Positions 28,188 to 37,813 of a DNA stretch of 64,000 nt are shown one piece after another; the stretch's first letter is position 1; every line of letters starts with the position of its first letter. Both the position numbers and the translations under genes were made by a program. The notes under the pieces were generated by a model, which searched no databases, had not been told where the DNA came from, and saw only the letters and a list, made by a program, of their open reading frames with translations. The DNA is from Bacteroides sp. An322 (GTDB lineage: Bacteria > Bacteroidota > Bacteroidia > Bacteroidales > Bacteroidaceae): contig NZ_NFIN01000007.1 of assembly GCF_002161765.1 (NCBI RefSeq), positions 1 to 64,000 of the forward strand, in the 5' to 3' direction.

Positions 28188-28973
28188 TTACAATCCTTGC
28201 TTCTTCGCTTCTTCCCAAATAGCATCCATCTCTTCCAGCGTCATATCCGTCAACTTTCTTCCGGCTTTCAGCGTATGTTCCTCTAAATAATTGAAGCGGC
28301 GGATAAACTTCTGGTTGGTATGTTCCAAGGCGTTATCGGGATTGATTTTATACAAACGGGCTGCATTGATGAGGCTAAACATGACATCTCCAAACTCGGC
28401 TTCCGCCTTGTCTTTGTCCATTGTAGCCACTTCCGATTCGAATTCACTGATTTCTTCCTTCACTTTGTCCCATACCTGCACACGGTCTTCCCAATCGAAG
28501 CCGACATTACGCGCCTTGTCTTGGATGCGGTAGGCTTTAATCAGTGAAGGCAAGGCTTCGGGCACCCCGCTCAATACAGACTTGTTCCCGTCTTTTTCCT
28601 TCAACTTAATCTGCTCCCAATTCTCGGAAACTTGCTCGGCTGTATCTGCTTTTACTTCACCGAAAACATGCGGGTGACGGAATATCAGCTTGTCGCACAA
28701 TCGGTCGCATACATCCTTGATATCAAAATCTCCCGTCTCGCTTCCTATTTTTGCATAAAATACGACGTGAAGCAACACATCACCCAGTTCCTTACAAATG
28801 TTCTTCTTATCGTCCTTCATCAGGGCATCACAAAGCTCATATACTTCTTCTATCGTATTGGGACGCAAACTTTCGTTAGTCTGTTTCCGGTCCCAAGGGC
28901 ATTTCACCCGCAATTCATCGAGCACATCGAGCAACCGCCCAAAGGCTTCTATTTTTTCTTCTCTTGTATGCAT
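28188..28973 (-). CDS. mazG: MazG nucleoside triphosphate pyrophosphohydrolase
   Basis: The 261-residue cytoplasmic enzyme hydrolyses (d)NTPs to monophosphates plus pyrophosphate and is linked to pool sanitation and starvation control. It has the tandem MazG layout: N-terminal CPWDRKQTNESLRPNTIEEVYE motif near residue 25 (in part), ELGDVLLHVVFYAKIG near 65, and a second copy with EAEFGDVMFSLINAARLYKINPDNAL near 205. The EExxE and ExxD metal-binding patterns are visible in both halves. It is transcribed toward the phosphodiester locus, and has a -7 box about 74 nt upstream. Confidence 0.95.
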   Translation of the reverse strand: MHTREEKIEAFGRLLDVLDELRVKCPWDRKQTNESLRPNTIEEVYELCDALMKDDKKNICKELGDVLLHVVFYAKIGSETGDFDIKDVCDRLCDKLIFRHPHVFGEVKADTAEQVSENWEQIKLKEKDGNKSVLSGVPEALPSLIKAYRIQDKARNVGFDWEDRVQVWDKVKEEISEFESEVATMDKDKAEAEFGDVMFSLINAARLYKINPDNALEHTNQKFIRRFNYLEEHTLKAGRKLTDMTLEEMDAIWEEAKKQGL

Positions 28974-28987
28974 AATCTATCGTTTAG

Positions 28988-29019
28988 TGAATAATTAATA
29001 GTGAACAGTGAATAACGGC
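28988..29019. repeat. AT-rich repeat unit, AATTAATAGTGAA...GAATAACGG type (copy 1)
   Basis: This short unit before mazG shares ATTAATAGTGAA and GTGAATAACGG with the larger copy at 29094-29182 and, with changes, with 46087-46168. Confidence 0.6.
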
Positions 29020-29046
29020 AATTAAAATACCAACTGTTATTGCTTG

Positions 29047-29054
29047 CAAAAGTA
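29047..29054 (-). promoter_or_regulatory. -7 box of mazG
   Basis: Minus-strand TACTTTTG fits TAnnTTTG; no clear -33 box. Confidence 0.45.
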
Positions 29055-29093
29055 AGGAAAAGCTTCGGGAAAACCTAATTGAAAACAATGAAT

Positions 29094-29182
29094 AGTTAAT
29101 AATGAATAGTGAATAACGGCGGTTAAAAAACACAACCGTTATCCACAATCCACTATTAACTATTAATTATTCACTATTAACT
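29094..29182. repeat. AT-rich hairpin (copy 2) abutting the SusD stop codon
   Basis: ATAACGG (29113-29119) pairs with CCGTTAT (29136-29142), and the outer AGTTAATAATGAAT (29094-29107) pairs with 29169-29182 over 13 of 14 positions. It touches the TAG stop of the SusD gene and may act as its terminator or 3' stabiliser. Confidence 0.65.
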
Positions 29183-30980
29183 AAAAAGACAGCCCGTCGT
29201 TCCAGCCCGGATTCTGTGTCAGATTATGATTCAACGAACGTTCGTTGATAGGAATCGGATACAGATAATCACGTTCTTCATTAAATGCGGTACGAACGAT
29301 ATTGTGATGATAATCGATATATCCATGATCGCCTTCCGACAGGGTTATATCTGAACCAATTTTGTAAATCTGAGCACCGTCAAGAACCGGTTTGTCATCA
29401 CCCTCATACAAAATCACATCTATCGCGCCATCACCACTCAAGTCATATTCTCCTGCACCGGGGAAATACATACCCATAATAGACTGATTGATGCAAGTAC
29501 CTGCTTTCCAACGTACTAAGTCATCGTAACGGAAACCTTCTTGAGTCAACTCTATGGCACGTTCACGGCGGATTTCCAAAATAACTCCTTCATTGCTTCC
29601 TGTTACATTGGAATAACCATAGTCATCAGAAGCCAAATAAGGGTCTGGATTTGCGTTTGCTTCTGCTAAATTCAGATGAGGCATCCCTACACGGTCACGG
29701 ATTACATTAACCGATTTATCCAAATCAGCCTGAGTTAAATTCCCTAATTCGGCTTTAGCCTCAGCAAAATTCAACATGACTTCTGCCAAACGGAATACAG
29801 GCAAATCACAAGTCGAACGGTCGTTACGGTCTACCTGACCACCCGAATCTGTCGGGTCTTGCACAAACTTGACAGGCTGATATCCCGTTACACTAACCGA
29901 CAAGTCGGGAGCCAAAATGTCCGTCTGCCCGATACGGTGATAACCCGGAGTACGAATGCTCTGAGCCAAACGCGGGTCACGGTCTTTCACTTCCTCTGTA
30001 AAAGGCATCGTTTCCCATCCTTCACGGTCGGTAAAGCGTGTTCCGTCTTTCATCAAATAAGCATTGATGAGTTTACGGGTTACGCCCGGACGTCCTTGTG
30101 TAGGAACCAATGTATGTGCCGTAGCATTGTGGTAAACACTCATACCATAGTCAAACTTAATAGCCAAGATATATTCATCGGGATTGGCATCTTCTTCAGC
30201 AAAAAGCGTCAAGTAATCCTCTTCCGGATTATCCGTCGAATACAGATGATATTTACCGCTGTTTATCAATTCTTCCGCTGCATCCGCTGCCTGTTGTAAA
30301 TAATAGGTATAATCATGTCCGTCCAAAGTCAAGTTATGATATTTCCGGTATGTTCCTTCATACAAGCAGAAACGAGATTTCAATGCCAATGCTGCCCAAC
30401 GGTTTACACGGAAAGGACTGCTGGTTTCTTCTTCCTTGGTAGGCAGATTCTCGATAGCATAATCTACATCAGCCAGCATATTGGTCATCACCAATTCACG
30501 AGAATCACGGGCTTTATACAAATCGGGGTCGTCCGAAAACAGTTCTTTATCATACCAAGGCACATCGCCGAAACGCTTTACCTTATCATAATAGAAGAAA
30601 GCACGGAAGAAACGTGACACAGCTGTATATTTAACGGCTGCTTCTGCATCCTCACACTTATCTATATTTCCCAACAAGGTATTAATACTTCGCAAAACAG
30701 TCCACGACCATCCGCCCCCACTGGCAGGCACGATACGGTTTTCACCTCCCAACATCTCGTCAGATAATTCCTGTTGCACATACAAATCGCTTTGTTCATC
30801 GTAAGGCGACTTATTAAGAATGCTATTATAGAAATTATTGCTGAAAAGCTGAAGGTCTGTTTCGGTCTTGAAATAGTTCGTGTCCACAATCTTATCCAGC
30901 GGCTCTTTGTCAAGCCAGTCATCACACGAAGAAAGTCCGGCAAGCAACGCCAACGCTATAAATATAGTTTTCTTTTTCAT
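29181..30980 (-). CDS. SusD/RagB-type surface lipoprotein of the second locus
   Basis: The 599-residue lipoprotein has a lipobox ending LSSCDDWLDKEP. SusD landmarks are SRFFRAFFYYDKVKRFGDVP near residue 130 and ILEIRRERAIELTQEGFRYD near 490. It ends with the common NLTQNPGWNDGLSF. Its size and internal motifs parallel those of the SusD at 19412-21181, including the Y-x-G-x-D at a loop after FPGAGEYDLSGDGAIDV (compare FPSLGEFDLDGDGTPDL). This suggests the two SusDs belong to the same subgroup. It is the last gene of the MPE-SusC-SusD operon, 33 nt after SusC. Confidence 0.95.
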   Translation of the reverse strand: MKKKTIFIALALLAGLSSCDDWLDKEPLDKIVDTNYFKTETDLQLFSNNFYNSILNKSPYDEQSDLYVQQELSDEMLGGENRIVPASGGGWSWTVLRSINTLLGNIDKCEDAEAAVKYTAVSRFFRAFFYYDKVKRFGDVPWYDKELFSDDPDLYKARDSRELVMTNMLADVDYAIENLPTKEEETSSPFRVNRWAALALKSRFCLYEGTYRKYHNLTLDGHDYTYYLQQAADAAEELINSGKYHLYSTDNPEEDYLTLFAEEDANPDEYILAIKFDYGMSVYHNATAHTLVPTQGRPGVTRKLINAYLMKDGTRFTDREGWETMPFTEEVKDRDPRLAQSIRTPGYHRIGQTDILAPDLSVSVTGYQPVKFVQDPTDSGGQVDRNDRSTCDLPVFRLAEVMLNFAEAKAELGNLTQADLDKSVNVIRDRVGMPHLNLAEANANPDPYLASDDYGYSNVTGSNEGVILEIRRERAIELTQEGFRYDDLVRWKAGTCINQSIMGMYFPGAGEYDLSGDGAIDVILYEGDDKPVLDGAQIYKIGSDITLSEGDHGYIDYHHNIVRTAFNEERDYLYPIPINERSLNHNLTQNPGWNDGLSF

Positions 30981-31013
30981 AATTGTTTTTTCTCTTCTGT
31001 TTAAAAGTTCATG

Positions 31014-34000
31014 TTAGAAAGTGACATCAATACCGAACAGGAACGACTTCTGCCACGGATAGAAAGCATTGTTGTAAGCATCGCTCCGGTCGATAGCGCC
31101 TTCTGGATCAACATACTTGGTATGTTTCTTGAGAGGAGACCAGTAACAGAGGTTTTCACCTGTAAAATAGATGCGTATAGCTTCAATACCGGCTTTTTGA
31201 GTCCATTGTTGTGGAAGGGTATAACCTACGGTTAAAGTTTTGAAACGCAAGTAACGCAAATTCTGCAAATAACGGTCGTTTACATTGCTCAGCACACCGC
31301 CTGATGCCGAATAAGCCATCGCACGCGGGAAATAAGCGTCCGGATTTTCGGGCGACCATACATCTTTCAAGAAATCTTTCTGCAAGAAAGACAAGTAAGG
31401 ATAAGAATACGGACCCCAGAAAGGCATCGACTGACCGGTAGGATACCAATAGTGGTTACCTGTTCCTTGAAAGAACGCCGACACATCAATACCGTTCCAG
31501 CGTACACTTGCCGTAATACCGTATGAAAGCGAAGGCAATTCATTACCAAGTATCTTACGGTCTCCCGGATTGTCTACATTGTTGCTGCCGATACCGATTT
31601 TATTATCGCCATCCAAATTGACAAACTTCACGTCACCAGCCTGCCAGCCTCCAGTCTGCCCCTTCAATACATAACTCAAATCCAACTGTTCTGCGTATGC
31701 CTTTGCTTCTTCGTCACTTTGGAAAAGCCCGTCTGTTACGAATCCCCAAATTTCACCAATTTCCATACCTTCGTAATAAGGTTGGGCAAAAGTCTTGTCT
31801 TTGTTATCATACTTTGTAACAACACTCTTATAGTCACTCAAGTTGAAACCGATGCTATACTCGAACGGCTTGCTGCCCAAAGTCAACTGGTCACGCCAGT
31901 TCAACGTGATTTCATATCCTTTTGTACGCAAATCTGCCGCATTCATATCAGGCACACTTGCGCCATATACACCAGGCAGTTCCACACCGTCAGTCAACAT
32001 ATCCCGCGTATCACGTATATAGCCATCCACTGTTAGGTTCAAACGGTTGCCCAACATTGTCAAATCGAAACCAAAGTCCCATTGCTGAGCGGTTTCCCAC
32101 GTCATATCCGAAGCGATAGGTGCTCCCAATGTAGAATATTTAGGCAATACGCTTCCTTCGCCGAATGTGTAACCTAAGTTGGCGATTGAAATCAGACGGG
32201 CAAACGTATAATAAGAAGATACATTCTGATTACCCAAACTACCGAACGAAGCCCGAATCTTCAAGTTATCTACCAAACGGCGTGCCGGACGGAAGAAAGG
32301 TTCTTCCGAAATACGCCACCCCACTGAAGCTGAAGGAAAGAATCCCCAACGGTTTCCTCTTGCAAAGCGAGAAGTTCCGTCATAACGTCCGCTCACCTCA
32401 AACAAATAACGGCTCATGTAATCGTAGTTGATACGACCGAAGATACCCAATAGCGCATATTCGTTCTGACCACCTCCTACACCGGTTATGACCGCTCCGT
32501 CTGCATTTTGACCGACCAAACCTAAATCATCCAAATCGGCAGATACCAAGTTTTCGCCGTATGCCGAAACATTCTTGCTTTTCCAAGCCTCGTAGTTCAT
32601 ACCGGCAACTACGGTCAAATGATGTGCATCATTGAACGTATCAGTATAGTTTCCATAAATATTGGTTGAATAATAATGACTCGTATTAACCCATTCATCC
32701 AAACGGTTGGCACCCGCACCTGTAGCATACGAAAGTAATTCGCCATCGGGATATTCACGGTAATACATCGGATTGGAACGGCTCGTATTACGGGTCTGAT
32801 ACAGACGATACGTAAAGTCTCCCGTAAAGCTCAATTCCTTTATCGGAGAATACACTACACGAGTGGTATTCGAGAAGTCTGTGCCACGCTCTACATTGCG
32901 GTGCGAATCTTCACCCAATAAAATATGACGCCCATTTGCCACTTTATAATTTAAATAAGGTGTACTATACAACCATGAACCGTCGGGATTCTTCTGTGGA
33001 AAGCAAGATAAAGCGTGGCGGGCACTGTATGCCAATGTGTTTTCTACACTGCCATCACCCAAATAGTTGTATTGCGAACCATAGAACGAAGTATTATTCG
33101 ACAAAGTAAACCATTCATTGATACGGAAATCAATCTTCGAACGCAGATTGTATTTCCGGAAAACATCGGGATTCTCACGCAAGATACCAGTCTGCTTGTC
33201 GAACGAACCGGAAAGGAAATACTTGATATCATCTTTTCCTCCACTGATAGAAAGATTATGTTGCTGCATCGGACGGTTATCGCGATACAATTCATGCCAC
33301 CAGTCGTGGTTTCCATAATATACCCATTGGCGGCGTCCGTTTCTCACTTCTTCCACTACCCACGGACGGTCGGGATGTTCAGTCTTATCATTCACACGGT
33401 CCAGCAAAGCCTGCATATCTTGGTCTGTATAATCGACATACAACGTACCCGAATCAGCTTGCCAAAATTTATTAATGGTATATACCGACCAATAACCGGT
33501 TGTTTCATATTCGGTAGAAGTGGTAGGAGCTTGCCAACCGAAACGTCCGCTATAATGTACTGTAGCCTTTCCGTCTTTAGCGGCACCCGACTTAGTAGTA
33601 ACCAAAATCACACCGAAGGCAGCACGTGCACCGTAAATAGCTGCTGCAGAAGCATCTTTAATAACCGAAATAGATTCTACATCATTCGGATTGATACGGT
33701 CCAATTCGCCTACTGCACCGTCTATCAGCACCAACGGTTCGGCATCGTTGATAGAAGTCACACCACGCACATTGATACTGGCAGAGCTTCCTGGAACTCC
33801 AGAAGAAGTAGTGACGTTCAGACCAGCCACCGTACCCTGTAACATATTGCTCAATGAGCGGGTCACACGATTTTCCAATTCATCACCTCCTACCGTCGCA
33901 ACCGCACCGGTCAGGTTTACTTTCTTCTGCTTACCGTAACCGACCACAACCGTTTCATTCAGCAAAACGGCATCTTCTTTCATGTGAACGGTTACGCTGG

Positions 34001-34277
34001 ATTGGTCAGGAGCAACCTTTACTTTCTGCGAAGCAAAACCGATGTAAGATACATTCAAAACTACCTCTCCTGCAGGCACTTGAATCGTAAACGCACCATC
34101 GATATCGGTTACCGCTCCAATGGTAGCACTCTCTACCGCAACCGTCACGCCGATTAAAGGCTCGTCATTTGCGTCAAATACTTTTCCCGATATGGTTCTG
34201 TTTTGAGCAGAAAGTGTCATAGCACTCCCCACTACGAACAACATCAAGAATACAACTACTGATTTTAATGTTCTCAT
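31014..34277 (-). CDS. SusC-type TonB-dependent transporter of the second locus
   Basis: The 1087-residue protein has a signal peptide (ending LSAQN), then directly a carboxypeptidase-like domain (ISGKVFDANDEPLIGVTV), the TonB box-like region (LNETVVVGYGKQKKVNLTG), a plug with VIKDASAAAIYGARAAFGV near residue 215, and a barrel ending in FGIDVTF. Unlike the SusC at 15890-19399 it has no STN domain, so it cannot signal to FecR; no sigma or anti-sigma gene accompanies this operon. The two transporters share the same subgroup motifs (GARAAFGVILVTTK). It lies 27 nt after the phosphoesterase gene. Confidence 0.96.
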   Translation of the reverse strand: MRTLKSVVVFLMLFVVGSAMTLSAQNRTISGKVFDANDEPLIGVTVAVESATIGAVTDIDGAFTIQVPAGEVVLNVSYIGFASQKVKVAPDQSSVTVHMKEDAVLLNETVVVGYGKQKKVNLTGAVATVGGDELENRVTRSLSNMLQGTVAGLNVTTSSGVPGSSASINVRGVTSINDAEPLVLIDGAVGELDRINPNDVESISVIKDASAAAIYGARAAFGVILVTTKSGAAKDGKATVHYSGRFGWQAPTTSTEYETTGYWSVYTINKFWQADSGTLYVDYTDQDMQALLDRVNDKTEHPDRPWVVEEVRNGRRQWVYYGNHDWWHELYRDNRPMQQHNLSISGGKDDIKYFLSGSFDKQTGILRENPDVFRKYNLRSKIDFRINEWFTLSNNTSFYGSQYNYLGDGSVENTLAYSARHALSCFPQKNPDGSWLYSTPYLNYKVANGRHILLGEDSHRNVERGTDFSNTTRVVYSPIKELSFTGDFTYRLYQTRNTSRSNPMYYREYPDGELLSYATGAGANRLDEWVNTSHYYSTNIYGNYTDTFNDAHHLTVVAGMNYEAWKSKNVSAYGENLVSADLDDLGLVGQNADGAVITGVGGGQNEYALLGIFGRINYDYMSRYLFEVSGRYDGTSRFARGNRWGFFPSASVGWRISEEPFFRPARRLVDNLKIRASFGSLGNQNVSSYYTFARLISIANLGYTFGEGSVLPKYSTLGAPIASDMTWETAQQWDFGFDLTMLGNRLNLTVDGYIRDTRDMLTDGVELPGVYGASVPDMNAADLRTKGYEITLNWRDQLTLGSKPFEYSIGFNLSDYKSVVTKYDNKDKTFAQPYYEGMEIGEIWGFVTDGLFQSDEEAKAYAEQLDLSYVLKGQTGGWQAGDVKFVNLDGDNKIGIGSNNVDNPGDRKILGNELPSLSYGITASVRWNGIDVSAFFQGTGNHYWYPTGQSMPFWGPYSYPYLSFLQKDFLKDVWSPENPDAYFPRAMAYSASGGVLSNVNDRYLQNLRYLRFKTLTVGYTLPQQWTQKAGIEAIRIYFTGENLCYWSPLKKHTKYVDPEGAIDRSDAYNNAFYPWQKSFLFGIDVTF

Positions 34278-34304
34278 TGTTTATGAATTAAAGAAATGTG
34301 TATT

Positions 34305-35738
34305 TTATAAGTCGATAGTCTGTGTATAGACTTCACCGAAACGGTTTGTAAACTCTATTTTGATTTGTTTGGCACCGTCGGAAGGCATCACACGGAACAA
34401 ATGAGCCGTCGGTTCCGCCTTGCTGCGGTCTTTCAGTTGAGAAGCACGTTCTTCATCCGAACCGATGAACTGCTCCATGTCTCCCATCGGTTTCCCGTCT
34501 TGATACCATACCACACGGCAGGCACTGTCCCAATCCCATACATTGGCTACCACAAAACTGCTTTGAGCCGTAAACTCTCCTTTATTATATATACGGAACT
34601 GATAAGAAAAATCGCGGCGAGTAGCCTTGTAATGCCATTTCACACGCTCTCCGTCTACATCTACCACCATATAGCCATTGGGCGCACCGCATTGGTTGAC
34701 CCAACCAGCCCACCAGCCGCCACAAGCCGCACCGATGTTGTGTTCATAAAGCATGGGAGTCACTTCATTATTCTGGAAGAAATGCGTATGACCGGAAAAT
34801 ACATGTACCTTATAATCTTTCAGCACCTCTTTCAATTGGGCTGCATTACGGACATTCCCGCCCGGCGAAACCTTGTTCCACACCGGAGCGTGCAGATTCA
34901 AGATGACCAGACTTCCTTTCGGAACGTAACTTAAATCTTTCTTCAACCATTCCAATTGCTGCCCTGTAAGGCTTTCCACGTAATTCTTCCCGCCCACATA
35001 GTTGATGTCTTTCATCGTTACAATGTGAGCCTTACCGATATTAAACGAATAATCCGTAGGACCGAAATAACTTCCGTATACCATTTCACCGTACACCGGA
35101 GTGCCTGCCTCCATGTTATGAAGGTCTTGGTATTGCTTGTCGAAATCATGATTGCCGATGCATTGGAAAAAAACGGCACCGGTATTCTTTACCGATTCCC
35201 GGTATTCCTCGAACAACGGCATATTGTCCCATACCAAATCACCCAACGTCATGGCAACCACTTCACGAGATTGTTTCAGCGAGTCAATAACTTCTTTCAA
35301 ATCAGGCACCGTTTCCTGCCGCCAGCGTTTCATCTGACGGGCATCACGCACTTGCGGGTCGGAAATGGCTATATAGTGGAAACGCTCTTCCATCCGCTTC
35401 CGTCTTTCCAACACAAAATTATGTTTCCCGTCTGCCTGCGCCAACGCGCGTACCGATATATAATAATCCCCAGCCAGCCCGTCTTGTTGAGGCAAGACAC
35501 ACGAAGCCGGCACCGAAATGCTTACAAACTTGCTTCGTGTCGTATCCGATACCAAAGCCCATGCTCCTTGCGCATCGGTTTTGGTAAAGCTGATGCCATC
35601 GTTTACAACCACACCGGCTATGCCTTGTCCGTTCGAGTCGGTCACTTTCCCATTGAAGTCGAACACTACTTTCTGAGCACTTGCACTCAAGCAGAAGCCA
35701 CCCATTATCAAACTAAAAATCAACGATTTACCTTTCAT
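34305..35738 (-). CDS. Exported calcineurin-type metallophosphoesterase
   Basis: About 477 residues from the chosen ATG at 35736-35738 (MKGKSLIFSLIMGGFCLSAS, signal peptide ending ASAQ); an in-frame ATG at 35768 is also possible. Order of domains: an N-terminal beta-sandwich (about 20-115, DFNGKVTDSNGQGIAGVVV), a metallophosphoesterase core (about 120-350), and a C-terminal beta domain. Core motifs are ISDPQ (the usual D-x-H with Gln for His), TLGDLVWDN, CIGNHDFD, LNLHAPVW and FSGHTHFF, giving a complete dinuclear metal set except for the first His. As the first gene of a SusCD operon next to the glycerophosphodiester locus, it probably acts on a phosphodiester or phosphomonoester at the surface or periplasm. 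Confidence 0.9.
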   Translation of the reverse strand: MKGKSLIFSLIMGGFCLSASAQKVVFDFNGKVTDSNGQGIAGVVVNDGISFTKTDAQGAWALVSDTTRSKFVSISVPASCVLPQQDGLAGDYYISVRALAQADGKHNFVLERRKRMEERFHYIAISDPQVRDARQMKRWRQETVPDLKEVIDSLKQSREVVAMTLGDLVWDNMPLFEEYRESVKNTGAVFFQCIGNHDFDKQYQDLHNMEAGTPVYGEMVYGSYFGPTDYSFNIGKAHIVTMKDINYVGGKNYVESLTGQQLEWLKKDLSYVPKGSLVILNLHAPVWNKVSPGGNVRNAAQLKEVLKDYKVHVFSGHTHFFQNNEVTPMLYEHNIGAACGGWWAGWVNQCGAPNGYMVVDVDGERVKWHYKATRRDFSYQFRIYNKGEFTAQSSFVVANVWDWDSACRVVWYQDGKPMGDMEQFIGSDEERASQLKDRSKAEPTAHLFRVMPSDGAKQIKIEFTNRFGEVYTQTIDL

Positions 35739-35884
35739 CCGTTTCTTTGCTTTATTAAAATTAACCATGCTTTTGTTTCTGAATGCAAAGAAACAGCGAT
35801 AACACTTCAAAACGGATACAACTTCGTTACATTACCGTGAGAATGTCATTACAAAATCAATACAAGCTAATTGGGAGAAAAAAT

Positions 35885-35965
35885 GAATACGGGTTCGATG
35901 GCCATCTCACCCTAATGAAATTGCCAACACACTAGGGTGCGTTGGCGAATGCTCCCTAATGGGTT
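35885..35965. repeat. Complex repeat with ATACGGGTTCGATGGC arm and CCCTAATG words
   Basis: The left side carries ATACGGGTTCGATGGC, the arm found at 12671 and 59483, but no matching right arm is visible. The centre is a near-perfect palindrome GCCAACACAC-TAGG-GTGCGTTGGC (about 35923-35946), flanked by CCCTAATG twice. It lies in the otherwise empty gap 35811-36010. Confidence 0.6.
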
Positions 35966-36011
35966 TATCAACCTATCTAATCCATTTGATTTCCGATAAA
36001 GGCAAACAATA

Positions 36012-36054
36012 AAAAAAGGAATGCATCCGCTATCTGCAGATGCATTCCTTTTTT
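36012..36054 (-). terminator. Bidirectional terminator
   Basis: GGAATGCATC (36018-36027) pairs with GATGCATTCC (36039-36048), flanked by A-run on the left and T-run on the right, so the stem extends to 16 bp. It is placed to end transcription of the lipoprotein gene at 36078-36932 on the minus strand. Confidence 0.85.
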
Positions 36055-36077
36055 ATTTATCTTATTAAGAAATACGC

Positions 36078-36932
36078 TTAACGAACCTGAATCACCAAAT
36101 ACCGTGATACGCTCCAGAACTGGCTCGGATTTGTAATTTTCAAGGTCAGCTGGCTCTTATCATCCTTTACCAATTCGTATGAACCCTCAGGATGCGTAGT
36201 CAGCAATTCGGCACGTTTCGAATATAACTTGATTTCCTTGTCCTGACGGATGTCGATTTCGGTAAAATAATCCTTGTTGAATTCATTATCTTTCAACACA
36301 TCACCCCGCTTCAGAATCTTTTGGTCTTTCAGTTCCGACTTGGTTCCGAATACATACCATGCCGTATTCAATGCCTTATCTTGGGCTGCAACAGTCTCTG
36401 TCTTAGCAACATTCTCTGCGGTCAACTCGTCTACATTCTTGTTCAAGTCAGCTACGGCTTCGTCCAATTCGGCAATACGGATGTTCTTCGAAGCCAATTC
36501 CGCCTGTAAAGTCTCGATTTGTTTTTGCTTGGATTCCAGTTCGGCGGTCAGGTTCTTGATTGCCTTTTTCAATTGAGCCGACTGGTAATTGCTGTTCTGC
36601 AATTGCTTTTCCAATTCCGCGATACGGGCACGGTTAGCTTGAAGCTTCTGACTGATAAACCGGATATCTTCCTTAATTTTTTCGGCACTCGACTTGCTTT
36701 CCATAGCACCTCCCTGCAAATCAACCCGGTTCTCGGCTTCATTGATTTCGCGAAAACCTTCCTGTATTTCATTAAACGCGCCCATAATCTCATCCAATTC
36801 AGCATCCCGATCAGACAATTCAAGCATCAATGAATCATTCTGAAGTTGCAATGCGTCTTTCTTCTGCCCTGTTCCTGTACATGAAGCCAACAAAGCAACT
36901 GCACATAACGAAAATAAAACAACTTTTTTCAT
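36078..36932 (-). CDS. Coiled-coil lipoprotein, resembling Cbp1-type collagen-binding adhesins
   Basis: The 284-residue lipoprotein has a lipobox ending LLASCTGTG near residue 18. Residues about 28-190 form a long coiled coil rich in Leu, Gln, Glu and Lys (for example AELEKQLQNSNYQSAQLKK), followed by a compact C-terminal domain starting TAWYVFGTKSELKDQKILKRGD. This layout, with NEIQEGFREINEAENRV near the start, resembles what is annotated in Bacteroides as Cbp1-family collagen-binding adhesin; I assign that from memory of the family, so moderately. A DSL tripeptide (residue about 33) fits the Bacteroides O-glycosylation motif D-S/T-hydrophobic. It follows rsmI by 28 nt and ends at a strong terminator. 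Confidence 0.7.
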   Translation of the reverse strand: MKKVVLFSLCAVALLASCTGTGQKKDALQLQNDSLMLELSDRDAELDEIMGAFNEIQEGFREINEAENRVDLQGGAMESKSSAEKIKEDIRFISQKLQANRARIAELEKQLQNSNYQSAQLKKAIKNLTAELESKQKQIETLQAELASKNIRIAELDEAVADLNKNVDELTAENVAKTETVAAQDKALNTAWYVFGTKSELKDQKILKRGDVLKDNEFNKDYFTEIDIRQDKEIKLYSKRAELLTTHPEGSYELVKDDKSQLTLKITNPSQFWSVSRYLVIQVR

Positions 36933-36960
36933 AGTTCTTAATCTATTTAGAATTTATACT

Positions 36961-37635
36961 TCAATTTTCTTTTCCTGCTAAAACAATTACAATCTCTCCT
37001 TTTGGCTCGTTCTCAGTGAAATGAGCAATAACCTCAGCCAACGTCCCCCGGACGCTTTCCTCGTGTATTTTCGATATCTCCCGACAAACCGAAACCCGGC
37101 GTTCCGCGCCGAACAATCCGGCAAATTGGGTCAATGTCTTTACCAGCCGGTACGGAGATTCATAAAATATCATCGTGCGTGTCTCCTCTGCCAAGGCATT
37201 CAAACGTGTCATCCGCCCTTTCTTCTGAGGCAAGAAGCCCTCGAAACAGAACCTTTCATCGGGCAATCCCGATGCCACCAATGCCGGAACAAATGCCGTA
37301 GCACCCGGAAGGCACTGCACTTCGATACCGTTACGCACACACTCACGCACCACCAGAAAACCCGGATCGGATATGCCCGGAGTGCCTGCATCCGAAACCA
37401 GCGCAATAGTCTCGCCCGCCTTCAAACGTTGGATAATACCGTCCAACACCTGATGCTCGTTGAACTTATGGTAAGACTGCATAGCATTCTTTATCTCAAA
37501 GTGCTTTAACAAAATACCCGATGTACGCGTATCTTCCGCCAACACCAAATCGGCTTCTTTCAGCACCCGAATGGCACGCAAAGTCATATCCTCTAAATTG
37601 CCTACCGGAGTAGGAACCACATACAATTTTCCCAT
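36961..37635 (-). CDS. rsmI: RsmI, 16S rRNA (cytidine-1402-2'-O)-methyltransferase
   Basis: The 224-residue enzyme uses S-adenosylmethionine to methylate the 2'-O of C1402 in the decoding centre of 16S rRNA. The tetrapyrrole-methylase fold is clear: YVVPTPVGNLEDMTLRAI at the start, LAEDTRTSG, LVSDAGTPGISDPG, LPGATAFVPALVASGLP and FYESPYRLVKTL, then a GEIVIVLAG end. A consensus -7 box (TACCTTTG) lies 23 nt upstream. Confidence 0.96.
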   Translation of the reverse strand: MGKLYVVPTPVGNLEDMTLRAIRVLKEADLVLAEDTRTSGILLKHFEIKNAMQSYHKFNEHQVLDGIIQRLKAGETIALVSDAGTPGISDPGFLVVRECVRNGIEVQCLPGATAFVPALVASGLPDERFCFEGFLPQKKGRMTRLNALAEETRTMIFYESPYRLVKTLTQFAGLFGAERRVSVCREISKIHEESVRGTLAEVIAHFTENEPKGEIVIVLAGKEN

Positions 37636-37657
37636 ATCATTCGTTATAATAATAGCA

Positions 37658-37665
37658 AAGGTAGA
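37658..37665 (-). promoter_or_regulatory. -7 box of rsmI
   Basis: Minus-strand TACCTTTG, 23 nt before the rsmI start codon. Confidence 0.55.
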
Positions 37666-37781
37666 AAGTTTTTGATTCCACGGATGAATTTAGACCATTA
37701 TTTAACAGATGTTGTATTATTTCATCTCCCTATATTGTTTTTTTATCAGGATAACCGTATGGATAGCTCAAGTTTTTTATG

Positions 37782-37789
37782 TAGCTTTG
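37782..37789 (+). promoter_or_regulatory. -7 box before the GH65-type gene
   Basis: TAGCTTTG fits TAnnTTTG, 25 nt before the ATG; the -33 region (TATG, 20 nt upstream) is poor. Confidence 0.45.
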
Positions 37790-37813
37790 TTTCCACATTG
37801 CATTATATATTAA

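Noticed and set aside
34956..35840. 294-codon plus-strand frame across the metallophosphoesterase gene
   Set aside because: Antisense to a gene with complete catalytic motifs; no support of its own.
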